Shown piece by piece: positions 19,095 through 27,589 of a stretch of 64,000 nt of DNA; position 1 is the first letter of the stretch, and every line of letters starts with the position of its first letter. The stretch comes from a bacterium BMS3Bbin03 (GTDB lineage: Bacteria > Zhuqueibacterota > JdFR-76 > BMS3Abin05). The position numbers and the translations under genes are program-made. Below the pieces are notes generated by a model, which saw only the letters and a list, made by a program, of their open reading frames with translations, did not search any database and was not told the DNA's origin. The stretch covers positions 1 to 64,000 of the forward strand of contig BDTM01000039.1 in the NCBI GenBank assembly GCA_002898015.1. The letters run 5' to 3'.

Positions 19095-20134
19095 ATTCCG
19101 GAAATTTTAACAGGCAGATTATTGGATTTCAAGGACTTCTGCGCCGCTTCCAAAATGCGAATGACCTGCAAACCGTGTCCGCCGTCCGTTAAGGGCGGCT
19201 TGCCTGTGGTAATGCTTTCCAGAAAATGATTGGTTTCCACACGCAGGGGTTCTATAAAATTGATTTTGGGAATCAGCAAATCCCCCGCGCGTTGAATAAG
19301 CTGAAATTTCCCGAAATTGTCGTAATCGCCCAGCGAGTCGTCAATATTTTTCTTCGTGATGCCTTTATCGTAAATTTTGATTTTAGCATCGGCGCTGGTA
19401 TCCTCGTAAACCACCATTTTCTTTGAACCGACCAGCGTCATGGAACGCCGCTTGTTGGGATCCAGCCAGCTCACATGAACATGCGCTGAAACGCCGCCCT
19501 GAAAATCCAGATTCAAAAACACCACATCCTCCACCGAATCCTGCAGAAAACTGTCGCCTTTGGCAGAAACCTGCAGCGGCAGCTTTTCAAACCAATAGAG
19601 CAAAATGGACAGATCGTGCGGCGCCAGGTTCCACAAGGCATTCACATCCGAACGCACCCGACCCAGATTCAGGCGCTGCGAATAGACGTAGTAAATCTGT
19701 CCGAGCAAGCCTTCCTCAATGTAGGACTTAATGGTCCGGACGGCCGCATTGTACAAAAACGTGTGTCCCACCATGAGGATTCGCCTGTTCAAGCGGGCAA
19801 GCGCAACCAATTCTTCCGCCTCTTTGACCGAAAGGGCGAGCGGTTTTTCCACAAAAAGATGTTTGCCGGCCAGAAGTGCCTGCTTTGCCAGAGCAAAGTG
19901 CGTATTGGCGGGTGTGGCCAGCACAATGGCCTGAACGGATGAATCTTTCAGCACAGACTCGAAACCGTCTCTTATTTTGATTGTGGGGTATTCTTTTTTC
20001 ACCCATTGTTGAGCCTTTTCAGACGGATCAACGGCAATCAGTGTCCCAATGTACTCTGAATGGTAAAAACTTCTGAGCAGGTTCCTTCCCCAGTACCCCA
20101 CCCCGATTTGTGCCAGATTGATGGTTTGTTTCAT
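19091..20134 (-). CDS. Gfo/Idh/MocA family oxidoreductase (WbpB/WlbA-like)
   Basis: MKQTINLAQIGVGYWGRNLLRSFYHSE...; 'HLFVEKPLALSVKEAEELVALA'; start refined from 20215. Confidence 0.88.
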   Translation of the reverse strand: MKQTINLAQIGVGYWGRNLLRSFYHSEYIGTLIAVDPSEKAQQWVKKEYPTIKIRDGFESVLKDSSVQAIVLATPANTHFALAKQALLAGKHLFVEKPLALSVKEAEELVALARLNRRILMVGHTFLYNAAVRTIKSYIEEGLLGQIYYVYSQRLNLGRVRSDVNALWNLAPHDLSILLYWFEKLPLQVSAKGDSFLQDSVEDVVFLNLDFQGGVSAHVHVSWLDPNKRRSMTLVGSKKMVVYEDTSADAKIKIYDKGITKKNIDDSLGDYDNFGKFQLIQRAGDLLIPKINFIEPLRVETNHFLESITTGKPPLTDGGHGLQVIRILEAAQKSLKSNNLPVKISGI

Positions 20135-20167
20135 ATTTGATGCCACAATTTTATAGATGACTTTTTT

Positions 20168-20185
20168 AATTCGTGAATTCGTGGC
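20168..20185 (+). repeat. Right-end-type repeat aattcgtgaattcgtggc (R1)
   Basis: Same 18-mer as R3 at 20866-20883; one mismatch to R2. Confidence 0.75.
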
Positions 20186-20237
20186 TTTTTTTCTTAAACA
20201 CACCGTTTTTAACAACCTTTATCCTGAATTTTCTGTT

Positions 20238-20708
20238 GCCACGAATTCACGAATTGAGGACGAATTATCTACAGAACAACTCTTTTGTATTTTAAAGATA
20301 ATTGACCGAAATTCACCAAAAGTCCCAATTTGAGTCCAGATACTTTTAGATAATTCAACGTTTGGGCTATATGTTCATCGGTAATTATCGACCCACTCTT
20401 TACTTCCAAAATAATCTTTCCAAGGACTACAAAATCTGCAAAGAACTTATGAGGTAAAACAATATTTTTATATTGAACAGCAAATTCTCTTTCTCTCTCA
20501 AATGCAATTTTTGATTTTCTAAATTCATATTCGATGGCATCTTTGTAAACAATTTCTAAAAATCCTTTTCCGAGGTTCCTGTGTACTTCCATACATATAC
20601 CAACGATTTTATAAGATTCTTCGGGGTAAATTAGTTCCACAGGGAAACCCTAACCTTTTTGAATAAACTCAAAATTAATTCTCTTTCTTTAATTCGTGAA
20701 TTCATGGC
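20238..20708. mobile_element. GxxExxY-gene element bounded by 18-bp inverted repeats (gccacgaattcacgaatt ... aattcgtgaattcatggc)
   Basis: Left repeat 20238-20255, right repeat 20691-20708, inverse complementary with one mismatch; contains ORF 20269-20640. Confidence 0.5.
20269..20640 (-). CDS. GxxExxY protein (PD-(D/E)XK nuclease-like fold)
   Basis: 'VHRNLGKGFLEIVYKDAIEYEFRKSKIAFEREREFAVQYK...FFADFVVLGKIILEVKS'; contains GxxExxY (GFLEIVY) and D...ExK. Confidence 0.88.
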   Translation of the reverse strand: MELIYPEESYKIVGICMEVHRNLGKGFLEIVYKDAIEYEFRKSKIAFEREREFAVQYKNIVLPHKFFADFVVLGKIILEVKSGSIITDEHIAQTLNYLKVSGLKLGLLVNFGQLSLKYKRVVL

Positions 20709-20761
20709 TTTATTTCTTAAACCTGTCATTTTTAATATACTATTGTTGCGATTTTTTTATT

Positions 20762-20883
20762 GCCACGAATTCACGAATTGATGACGAATTATCTGTAGAA
20801 TAACTCTTAGGATCTACGAAATCTGCAAAGAATTTATGAGGATAAACTCAAAAATAATTCGATTTAATTCGTGAATTCGTGGC
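20762..20883. pseudogene. Internally deleted copy of the GxxExxY element
   Basis: gccacgaattcacgaattgatgacgaattatctgtagaataactctt (left end) + ggatctacgaaatctgcaaagaatttatgagg (internal segment) + taaactcaaaaataattc...aattcgtgaattcgtggc (right end), each alignable by eye to 20238-20708. Confidence 0.65.
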
Positions 20884-20893
20884 AACTTCCTTT

Positions 20894-22624
20894 TCAATAA
20901 TTAAACCCCACCGCAACAAATCCGCCCCAGGTATTTATATCGCCTCTGCGGCCGGTATTTAGAACCACATTTTTTTCCCGGATGCTTCTTATTTCGAAAC
21001 GCGTCACAAAATTCCGAAACCATTCGTATGAAACGGTGGCGGATGTATGAATACGGGTTTCCAGGTCGCCGCCCAGAGTCCGGGCCTGAATCGGATCGAA
21101 AACCCTGTGCGGCAATTGAAGGTCACCCCCTGCATTTTGGCCGGGAGGATTCGCACCATGCTTCCAGATCATCGACTGCACACCGATGGTTCCCCAGCGG
21201 GAAAATCGGTAGCTCAGCAAACCGGTCAGTGTTTCGGAATTGGGACCGGTCCAATAACCGAGTGGAGTTGCAAAATTTTCAAATCGGTTAACCGGATACC
21301 GGTGTGTGTACACATACGGACGAATGCGCACATATTCGATTCGAGCGTCCAGATTGGGAACGGAAAAGAGATCTGCACGGAAAGCGCCTACCAGAACAGC
21401 CCATTTATTTCCGTACCAACCCGTTCCCAATTTTGAGGTTTTCAAATCATCGATAAAAAGTTCACCGTAGATTTTAGAAGAAAATCCGGGAAGAAGCTGA
21501 AACGTGGCTCCGATTGTGCTGTTGTCCTGATCTCCCAGATTGTGTTCCTCCGACCAATAATAATTGATGGGATTCACATAGCCAATTTCAGGATTGCGTT
21601 CGCCATAAATGAGGACTTCCTGAAACCCGATCTTCAAAAACCGAAACGGCGCTACATCCAATCGATGTGCCGCCATATATTTACGAGAAAGGATGTCTCG
21701 TTGAAAATAGCCCGTATAATAGGAATAAGCCACCAAATTCGGACAGGGTCTTAAAATGCCCGAAATCGAGGTGAACTTGAACTTCCTGAACCGGACTTGC
21801 AATTTGACTTGATCGTAGGACGTGGGGTTGTCCGAGATCGCCAGACTTCCCCAGTAGCCGGGCCCCCAGGCATTGCGTTCCTTTCCGAGCGTGACCTGCC
21901 AATGTTTTCCGCCCACAATGATCCCCGCCTGTGTTTCGTCGAAATCAACGTAACTGCCGAAACTGCGGGTGTATCCTATGCCAGGCAGACTGTAATTGTC
22001 ACCCACGGGATATTTTCGACTTCCCCAAATTTTGGAATCCCGAAAATCGAAATAAAACGACAGATGCTTTCCCCAGCGTCCCCAGGACGTGACGCCGTGC
22101 GTATCCCGAAAATCCCTGCGGGCAGAGGTGCCGGTATCGGTTTTCGCCCAGAATCCGCTGCGATAGAGTACCGGGTCCAGAACGGCCAGAAAATCTTCCT
22201 CCGAATATTGAAAGAGATTTCTTCCGTTTGTGTAAAGGTGATTCGGAAATATTTTGGATAAAAATCCCATACGCCTGTATTTCATTAACCGAGGCGCCGC
22301 TTTTAAAGCCTTTTCCCTGAATTCCGGGGCTAAATAGTCTCTAAATTCCAACGTCAAATAGTGGAGCTGCCGCTTCTCAACAGAATTTAAACGTGTCAAA
22401 CTCTGCGGATCGGAAAGAATTTGGGAAAGATAACCGGCAATTTCATCGCGGCTCATCGGACGAGTGCCGTCAAAGATGTTTGTGAGAATGCCTTTGACTT
22501 CCATCCGTTCCAGAAAATCGTACACCCAATGGTTCGTCGGAAAGGGCGGGCTCTGGGCGTGAAGAGCCGTTGTGCCGCCGGACAAGATTAGAATCACCAC
22601 GACCAAAAACTTAATCCTTTGCAA
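20894..22624 (-). CDS. Capsule assembly Wzi-like outer-membrane protein
   Basis: Signal peptide; 'NHWVYDFLERMEVKGI...RPMSRDEIAGYLSQI'; 'LGKERNAWGPGYWGSLAISDNPTSYDQVKLQVRFRKFKFTSISG'. Confidence 0.85.
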   Translation of the reverse strand: MQRIKFLVVVILILSGGTTALHAQSPPFPTNHWVYDFLERMEVKGILTNIFDGTRPMSRDEIAGYLSQILSDPQSLTRLNSVEKRQLHYLTLEFRDYLAPEFREKALKAAPRLMKYRRMGFLSKIFPNHLYTNGRNLFQYSEEDFLAVLDPVLYRSGFWAKTDTGTSARRDFRDTHGVTSWGRWGKHLSFYFDFRDSKIWGSRKYPVGDNYSLPGIGYTRSFGSYVDFDETQAGIIVGGKHWQVTLGKERNAWGPGYWGSLAISDNPTSYDQVKLQVRFRKFKFTSISGILRPCPNLVAYSYYTGYFQRDILSRKYMAAHRLDVAPFRFLKIGFQEVLIYGERNPEIGYVNPINYYWSEEHNLGDQDNSTIGATFQLLPGFSSKIYGELFIDDLKTSKLGTGWYGNKWAVLVGAFRADLFSVPNLDARIEYVRIRPYVYTHRYPVNRFENFATPLGYWTGPNSETLTGLLSYRFSRWGTIGVQSMIWKHGANPPGQNAGGDLQLPHRVFDPIQARTLGGDLETRIHTSATVSYEWFRNFVTRFEIRSIREKNVVLNTGRRGDINTWGGFVAVGFNY

Positions 22625-23690
22625 GCGTTTCCTCCAGAATTTTCACAATAGCTTCGCTGGCGTGCCCGTCGCCGTACGAAAATTTTTGCGCCGCGTTCGG
22701 CTGAAAGTCTAAAATCGCTTCCAAAATTTCCGAATACCGCGCGCCCACCAGGCGGTTCCAGCCTTCGTCCACCGTCTCTGTCCACTCGGTTTCTTCGCGA
22801 AGCGTGATGCAGGGCACTCCCCAGAGATAGGCTTCCTTTTGAATCCCCCCCGAGTCGGTTAGAATTTTCCCGGCGTGTTTTTCGAGCATGAGGATGTCCA
22901 GGTAGCTCAGCGGCTCGATCAGCCGCACGGAGGGTGTTTTTTCGATGATCCTGTCGAGACCGTAATCGGATATGAATTTCCACGTGCGGGGATGAACCGG
23001 AAAAAGAATCGTCTCCCCGCTTTCGATAAAGGCCCGAAGAATGGCCTTTAAATTCTCAGGATTGTCCGTATTCGCCGGGCGGTGCACTGTGGCAAGACAA
23101 TACGATTTTTCTCTCAGGCCGAATTTCCTCAGGGGCGATTCCCTTTTTTCCGCAATTTCACTGAAATAAAGGAGGGCATCGTACATCACATCCCCGGTGA
23201 GGTAAACACCTTCCGTAATGCCTTCATTTTTGAGATGATCGACTGCCGTCCGTGTGGGACAGAAGAGCCATCCGGAAATGCGGTCGGTCAGGACGCGGTT
23301 AATTTCTTCCGGCATGTCCCAATTGAAGCTGCGCAGTCCGGCCTCCACGTGCGCCACCGGGATGTGAAGTTTGGTCGCCGCCAGAGCACCGGCGATGGTC
23401 GAATTGGTGTCGCCGTACACCAAAACGACATCCGGATTTTGTTCGAATAAAACCGTTTCGATCCCTTCTAACATCCGAGCCGTCTGCACGGCATGTGAAT
23501 CTGATCCGATTCCCAGGTTGTAGTCCGGCCGGGGAATCCCCAGATCATCAAAAAAGATCATGGACATATTTTCGTCATAATGCTGTCCGGTATGCAGCAG
23601 AATTTCCTGATGTTTTCTCCGAATGGCCCGTGAAACGGGCGCCGCCTTAATAAATTGGGGCCGCGCCCCGATGATGGAAAGAATCTTCAT
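22611..23690 (-). CDS. wecB: UDP-N-acetylglucosamine 2-epimerase (non-hydrolysing; WecB/WbpI family)
   Basis: 'MKILSIIGARPQFIKAAPVSRAIR', 'VLVYGDTNSTIAGALAATKLHIPVAHVEAGLRSFNWDMPEEINR', 'ILTDSGGIQKEAYLWGVPCITLREETEW'. Confidence 0.95.
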   Translation of the reverse strand: MKILSIIGARPQFIKAAPVSRAIRRKHQEILLHTGQHYDENMSMIFFDDLGIPRPDYNLGIGSDSHAVQTARMLEGIETVLFEQNPDVVLVYGDTNSTIAGALAATKLHIPVAHVEAGLRSFNWDMPEEINRVLTDRISGWLFCPTRTAVDHLKNEGITEGVYLTGDVMYDALLYFSEIAEKRESPLRKFGLREKSYCLATVHRPANTDNPENLKAILRAFIESGETILFPVHPRTWKFISDYGLDRIIEKTPSVRLIEPLSYLDILMLEKHAGKILTDSGGIQKEAYLWGVPCITLREETEWTETVDEGWNRLVGARYSEILEAILDFQPNAAQKFSYGDGHASEAIVKILEETLAKD

Positions 23691-23713
23691 TTATTCTTTT
23701 TATTTCTATTTGA

Positions 23714-24769
23714 TTAAATCAGTTCCTTTAAATCATCGATAAAACGAGTCATCGGACGCACGTAGCCCTTCATTCCCGGATGTTCAAGAGCTCTTTTCAA
23801 TCGTGGACTTTCATCCGGCAAATATAAAATGGCTCTGTGGCTGCCAATTTCAGTAATTTTGTCATCAGATAAATCCTTATCAAATGCGATAACATGCCAT
23901 AATTCCCGAATTTTGTGCCGATTTAATAAATCCAAATCCGTGGTGTACGCCTGTTTCCATCTTTCCCGCAATGTCCTTTTGCAAGAAATGCCGATTGTCC
24001 ATCCGTCTCTTGTTTTGACCCATTTGTCAATTTCTAAACCGGTGGTGAAATGTTCGGGTGCTTGGGTGGTTCTAATGCCAAAATAATTCAAAATAATACC
24101 AGTTATATTTTCAATTCCTCTACCGGCACGCCCTTTCCTTTTCTGTCCAACTCTTCTTTCAAATTCCTGGGAAAATGCAGTCAACACAATATTCATTTCA
24201 TCTTCTTTTAGAAACTGGTTAATTTCCTTATGCAAAATTCCAAAAGCCCTCACAATCTCAGACCGCTCATAAGCCATACACCCCTTTGAACCAATATCAT
24301 CCAAAGTGACAATAATATCTGCCAGACCTTTAATTCCTTTCGTGTCCAGTAGTGCTTTTGCAATCGATTCAACAAAAATAGTATCATCATTTGGGATTTT
24401 TCTCAGTGCCTGATTTATTGGAATGATAATTTTATCGCAAGTAAGCGCAAGTATTTCAAAATCTTTCGTGGTTTCTATTTTCTGAAGCAGGTCGTCAAGC
24501 AATCTTTGAATAGCCCTGTATTTGGCGGTATTTTTTCTTTTCCGATCTAACAGTACGTTTTTAATAATTTTGGTGAGAATTTCAAATTGTGTAAATGAAT
24601 TCTCCTTTTTAAATTCAGCCGAATTTATCACGGTGTAAATGGAAACCGCAATATTCCGCATTGTTTTAGACTCTTTGCCTATGCCCGCATACATATCAGA
24701 ATTAATTAGCATCCTGGAAAACCAATAAACATTTTCCCATGGATTCCGAATAATAGGCTCATTTATCAT
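23714..24769 (-). CDS. Putative type II restriction endonuclease (partner of adjacent methylase); uncharacterised
   Basis: 2 bp downstream of a DNA methylase; C-terminal 'LEIDKWVKTRDGWTIGISCKRTLRERWKQ' resembles a PD-(D/E)XK-type E...x-C-K core; no other family recognised. Confidence 0.6.
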   Translation of the reverse strand: MINEPIIRNPWENVYWFSRMLINSDMYAGIGKESKTMRNIAVSIYTVINSAEFKKENSFTQFEILTKIIKNVLLDRKRKNTAKYRAIQRLLDDLLQKIETTKDFEILALTCDKIIIPINQALRKIPNDDTIFVESIAKALLDTKGIKGLADIIVTLDDIGSKGCMAYERSEIVRAFGILHKEINQFLKEDEMNIVLTAFSQEFERRVGQKRKGRAGRGIENITGIILNYFGIRTTQAPEHFTTGLEIDKWVKTRDGWTIGISCKRTLRERWKQAYTTDLDLLNRHKIRELWHVIAFDKDLSDDKITEIGSHRAILYLPDESPRLKRALEHPGMKGYVRPMTRFIDDLKELI

Positions 24770-24771
24770 TT

Positions 24772-25677
24772 TTACAGTCTCTTCTCGTTTGGAATAAAAT
24801 GTAAGAGATATTCAAAAGTGGTTCCCATTGTAATATAATTTGACGGCCATCCAAAAATGCCAACTCTATTTACAATATTTGTGCGATCCCAGATAATGGT
24901 ATTTCGAAATTTAAAACCTATGGCTTGCAGCGCTTCAATAATCGAAATATGAATCGGGATCCTTTCATTTTCCAACCACATATCGCCCACGTTTATAACA
25001 CAATGCCCTGTTGGGCGCAGGAGTGGAAGTATTTCGGCAAAAATGGAAGAAATTTCCCTGGCATAATCATTCAGGCTTAAAACACCCAAATCTCTATCAT
25101 CTTGACTGTATTGCTCAATCTGATCATATTGTTCATTTCTGCGCAAATCACCGCGTCGGCTCTTATTCTTGCGTTTTCTGTTCAAAAGGTTTGCATAGGG
25201 TGGGGATGTCAAAACAAGTTTAATTGTTCCCCTTTCCAGATATTCAGGGATGTTCCTTGCGTCGTCGCAAATTGCAATTTGCTTTGTATCATTAAAAATA
25301 GATTGTTGGGATAAACGATCTTCGGCCAAATCAATGTAATTTTTATTGAGATCAAAACCAACGGCATTTCTGTTTGTATCTCTCGCCGCGACTAGGGTTG
25401 TCCCACTGCCCACAAACGGATCGATAACAAGTTCTCCTTTATGCGTAAACAGCTCGATGCATTTCCGTGCCAGAGCAATTGGAAAAGTAGCCGGATGTAA
25501 TTTCTTATTCCGAATATCCCTCTTTTCATAATAGAATTGCCATACCCCAATTTGGCTTTTCAGCCATTCTTTCGGCGTTAAACAGTTCAAGTGATTTTCC
25601 GAACAATCACAAGTTTTTTTAAAACCAATATCAATTTTTTTATTGATTTTCACTTCTTCCAGCTGCTCTATTGCCAT
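24772..25677 (-). CDS. DNA (N4-cytosine or N6-adenine) methyltransferase, DNA methylase N-4/N-6 family
   Basis: 'LVLTSPPYANLLN' (catalytic TSPPY) and 'ELVIDPFVGSGTTLVAARDTNRNAVGFDLNKNYI' (SAM motif I). Confidence 0.92.
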   Translation of the reverse strand: MAIEQLEEVKINKKIDIGFKKTCDCSENHLNCLTPKEWLKSQIGVWQFYYEKRDIRNKKLHPATFPIALARKCIELFTHKGELVIDPFVGSGTTLVAARDTNRNAVGFDLNKNYIDLAEDRLSQQSIFNDTKQIAICDDARNIPEYLERGTIKLVLTSPPYANLLNRKRKNKSRRGDLRRNEQYDQIEQYSQDDRDLGVLSLNDYAREISSIFAEILPLLRPTGHCVINVGDMWLENERIPIHISIIEALQAIGFKFRNTIIWDRTNIVNRVGIFGWPSNYITMGTTFEYLLHFIPNEKRL

Positions 25678-25725
25678 TTTATTAACCCTTTATCCAAATT
25701 AATTCGTGCATTCGGGGCTTAAGGA

Positions 25726-26478
25726 TCAATCCCATCCCTGATTTTCCAGCAATTGTGCTTCGGGAGTATCCCGAAAATAATTTGCCGGCACACCGGCCCA
25801 AATCTGGCGCGGCGGGACATTTTTAGTCACCACCGCTCCGGCGGCAACCACGGCATCCCGGCCGATTTCCAATCCGGGTAAAATCACGGCACCCCCGCCA
25901 ATCCGGCCCCCTCTCCGCACCGTAACCCCTTTAAAATGCTTGAAACGTTCCTTCGTGCGGCCCAGGTAATTATCGTTTGTGGTGGTCACATTCGGGGCAA
26001 TGAAGCAGTAATCTTCCACAACCGAATACGCCGTAATATAGGAGCCTGTCTCCAATTTACACTTTTTGCCGATGGTTGTAAAATTTTCCACAGTGGCGCC
26101 CCGGCCAATGATCGTGTATTCGCCCACCGTCACATTTTCCCGCACGGCTGCCGTGTCTGCAATCAAAACGTTATTGGCGATCTCACACCCGGCATACACC
26201 ACCACGCCGGCTCCGATCAGACAATCATTTCCAATTTTTGCGGGCGATAGTTTCTTTTCATCCTTAAAAATGCTGCGTTTGGAACGCATCGGCTGCTTGC
26301 CCACCACGGTCTGGTCGTCAATGCGCACATTGTCGCCAATAATCGAACCCTCGTGAATCACGACATTGTGGCCGATCTGGCAATTGGTGCCGATAACGAC
26401 ATCCTTTTCAACGACGGTATTTGCGCCAAATGTGGTCCCTCCGCCGATTGCAGCGGTTTCATCTATAAAATTTGTCAT
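25726..26478 (-). CDS. Left-handed beta-helix acyl/N-acetyltransferase (WbpD/WlbB-like)
   Basis: Hexapeptide repeats, 'IGTNCQIGHNVVIHEGSIIGDNVRIDDQTVVGKQPM', 'GGRIGGGAVILPGLEIGRDAVVAAGAVVTKNVPPRQIWAGVPANYFR'. Confidence 0.9.
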   Translation of the reverse strand: MTNFIDETAAIGGGTTFGANTVVEKDVVIGTNCQIGHNVVIHEGSIIGDNVRIDDQTVVGKQPMRSKRSIFKDEKKLSPAKIGNDCLIGAGVVVYAGCEIANNVLIADTAAVRENVTVGEYTIIGRGATVENFTTIGKKCKLETGSYITAYSVVEDYCFIAPNVTTTNDNYLGRTKERFKHFKGVTVRRGGRIGGGAVILPGLEIGRDAVVAAGAVVTKNVPPRQIWAGVPANYFRDTPEAQLLENQGWD

Positions 26479-26534
26479 CCTGTTTCTTCCTTTTGATTAG
26501 CGGTTCAACTCGGTAAAGAGGTCTGAAAACGGAA

Positions 26535-27545
26535 CTACAAAATTTCCACCGGCTCGCCGTGATTTTTCAGCGATTTGTCCGCCGCCTCCAAAATCTTGAC
26601 GACCTGCAGGCCGTCGAACCCGTCGCTTCTGGGCGGCGTATCATTTAAAATCGAATCCACAAAGTGCTGGCATTCCAGCTTGAGGGGCTCTTGCATCGTT
26701 AATTTCGGAATATGAATATCGCCCACCCGAAGTGTCAGGGCTTCCTGATAGCCCGTAAAATCTTCTTTTAAATCGACTCCCTTGTCGTACAAACGGATTT
26801 TTTCCGTGGATTCCATGTCGTCCAGAACCACCATTTTTTTAGAACCCACGACGGTTAATTTCCGAATTTTATGGGGGTCCAACCAGCTTACGTGTAATTG
26901 GGCCATTTTTCCATTCGGAAAGTGAACCATCGCAAACGCCACATCTTCAATGCCCGGCTGGAGGTACGACTGTCCCGTACACACCACACGGGAAGGATTT
27001 TTCCCCAAAAGCATCAGCGCGATGGAAATATCATGGGGTGCCAGGCTCCAGAGTGCATTTTCCTTTTTCCGTACCACACCCAAATTCACACGCGTGGAAT
27101 ACAGATACCGAACCTCACCAAGCTCGCCGGAGTCCAGGTACGCCTTCACTTTCAAATACGCCGGATGGTATTCAAGGATGTGTCCCACCATCAATTTGAG
27201 TCTGTTTTTTTCCGCCAGTTCCACCAGTATTTCGCCGGTTTGCGATTTGAGCGTCATCGGCTTTTCCACAAACACATGCTTGTTATTTTCCAATGCCTGA
27301 CGTGCAAATTCAAAATGCGTTTCCGGTACCGTGGCAATTACCACGGCATCGATCGCCGGATTATTTAAAATGAGTTGTGCATTTTGGGTCGTTTCCACGC
27401 CCGGGTAATTGGCTTTCAGCCCCTTCAATATTCCATCATCCAGATCTGATACGGCGAGCATATCCACTTCATTTAAATTGTAGAAATTTCGGAAAATATT
27501 TTTCCCCCAATTTCCGATTCCAATCTGAGCAAATTTTAATCCCAT
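26535..27545 (-). CDS. Gfo/Idh/MocA family oxidoreductase (WbpB/WlbA-like), paralogue of 19091-20134
   Basis: 'LKFAQIGIGNWGKNIFRNFYNLNEVDMLAVSDLD', 'HVFVEKPMTLKSQTGEILVELAEKNRLKLMVGHILEYHPA'. Confidence 0.9.
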   Translation of the reverse strand: MGLKFAQIGIGNWGKNIFRNFYNLNEVDMLAVSDLDDGILKGLKANYPGVETTQNAQLILNNPAIDAVVIATVPETHFEFARQALENNKHVFVEKPMTLKSQTGEILVELAEKNRLKLMVGHILEYHPAYLKVKAYLDSGELGEVRYLYSTRVNLGVVRKKENALWSLAPHDISIALMLLGKNPSRVVCTGQSYLQPGIEDVAFAMVHFPNGKMAQLHVSWLDPHKIRKLTVVGSKKMVVLDDMESTEKIRLYDKGVDLKEDFTGYQEALTLRVGDIHIPKLTMQEPLKLECQHFVDSILNDTPPRSDGFDGLQVVKILEAADKSLKNHGEPVEIL

Positions 27546-27589
27546 TCCTAACCCCTTTCCGACAGATTTACTTTTGATTTTTGCCGCCT

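Noticed and set aside
22594-22983. 129-aa minus-strand ORF overlapping wecB
   Set aside because: Alternate frame of the 3' end of wecB; Arg/Gly-rich with no coherent domain
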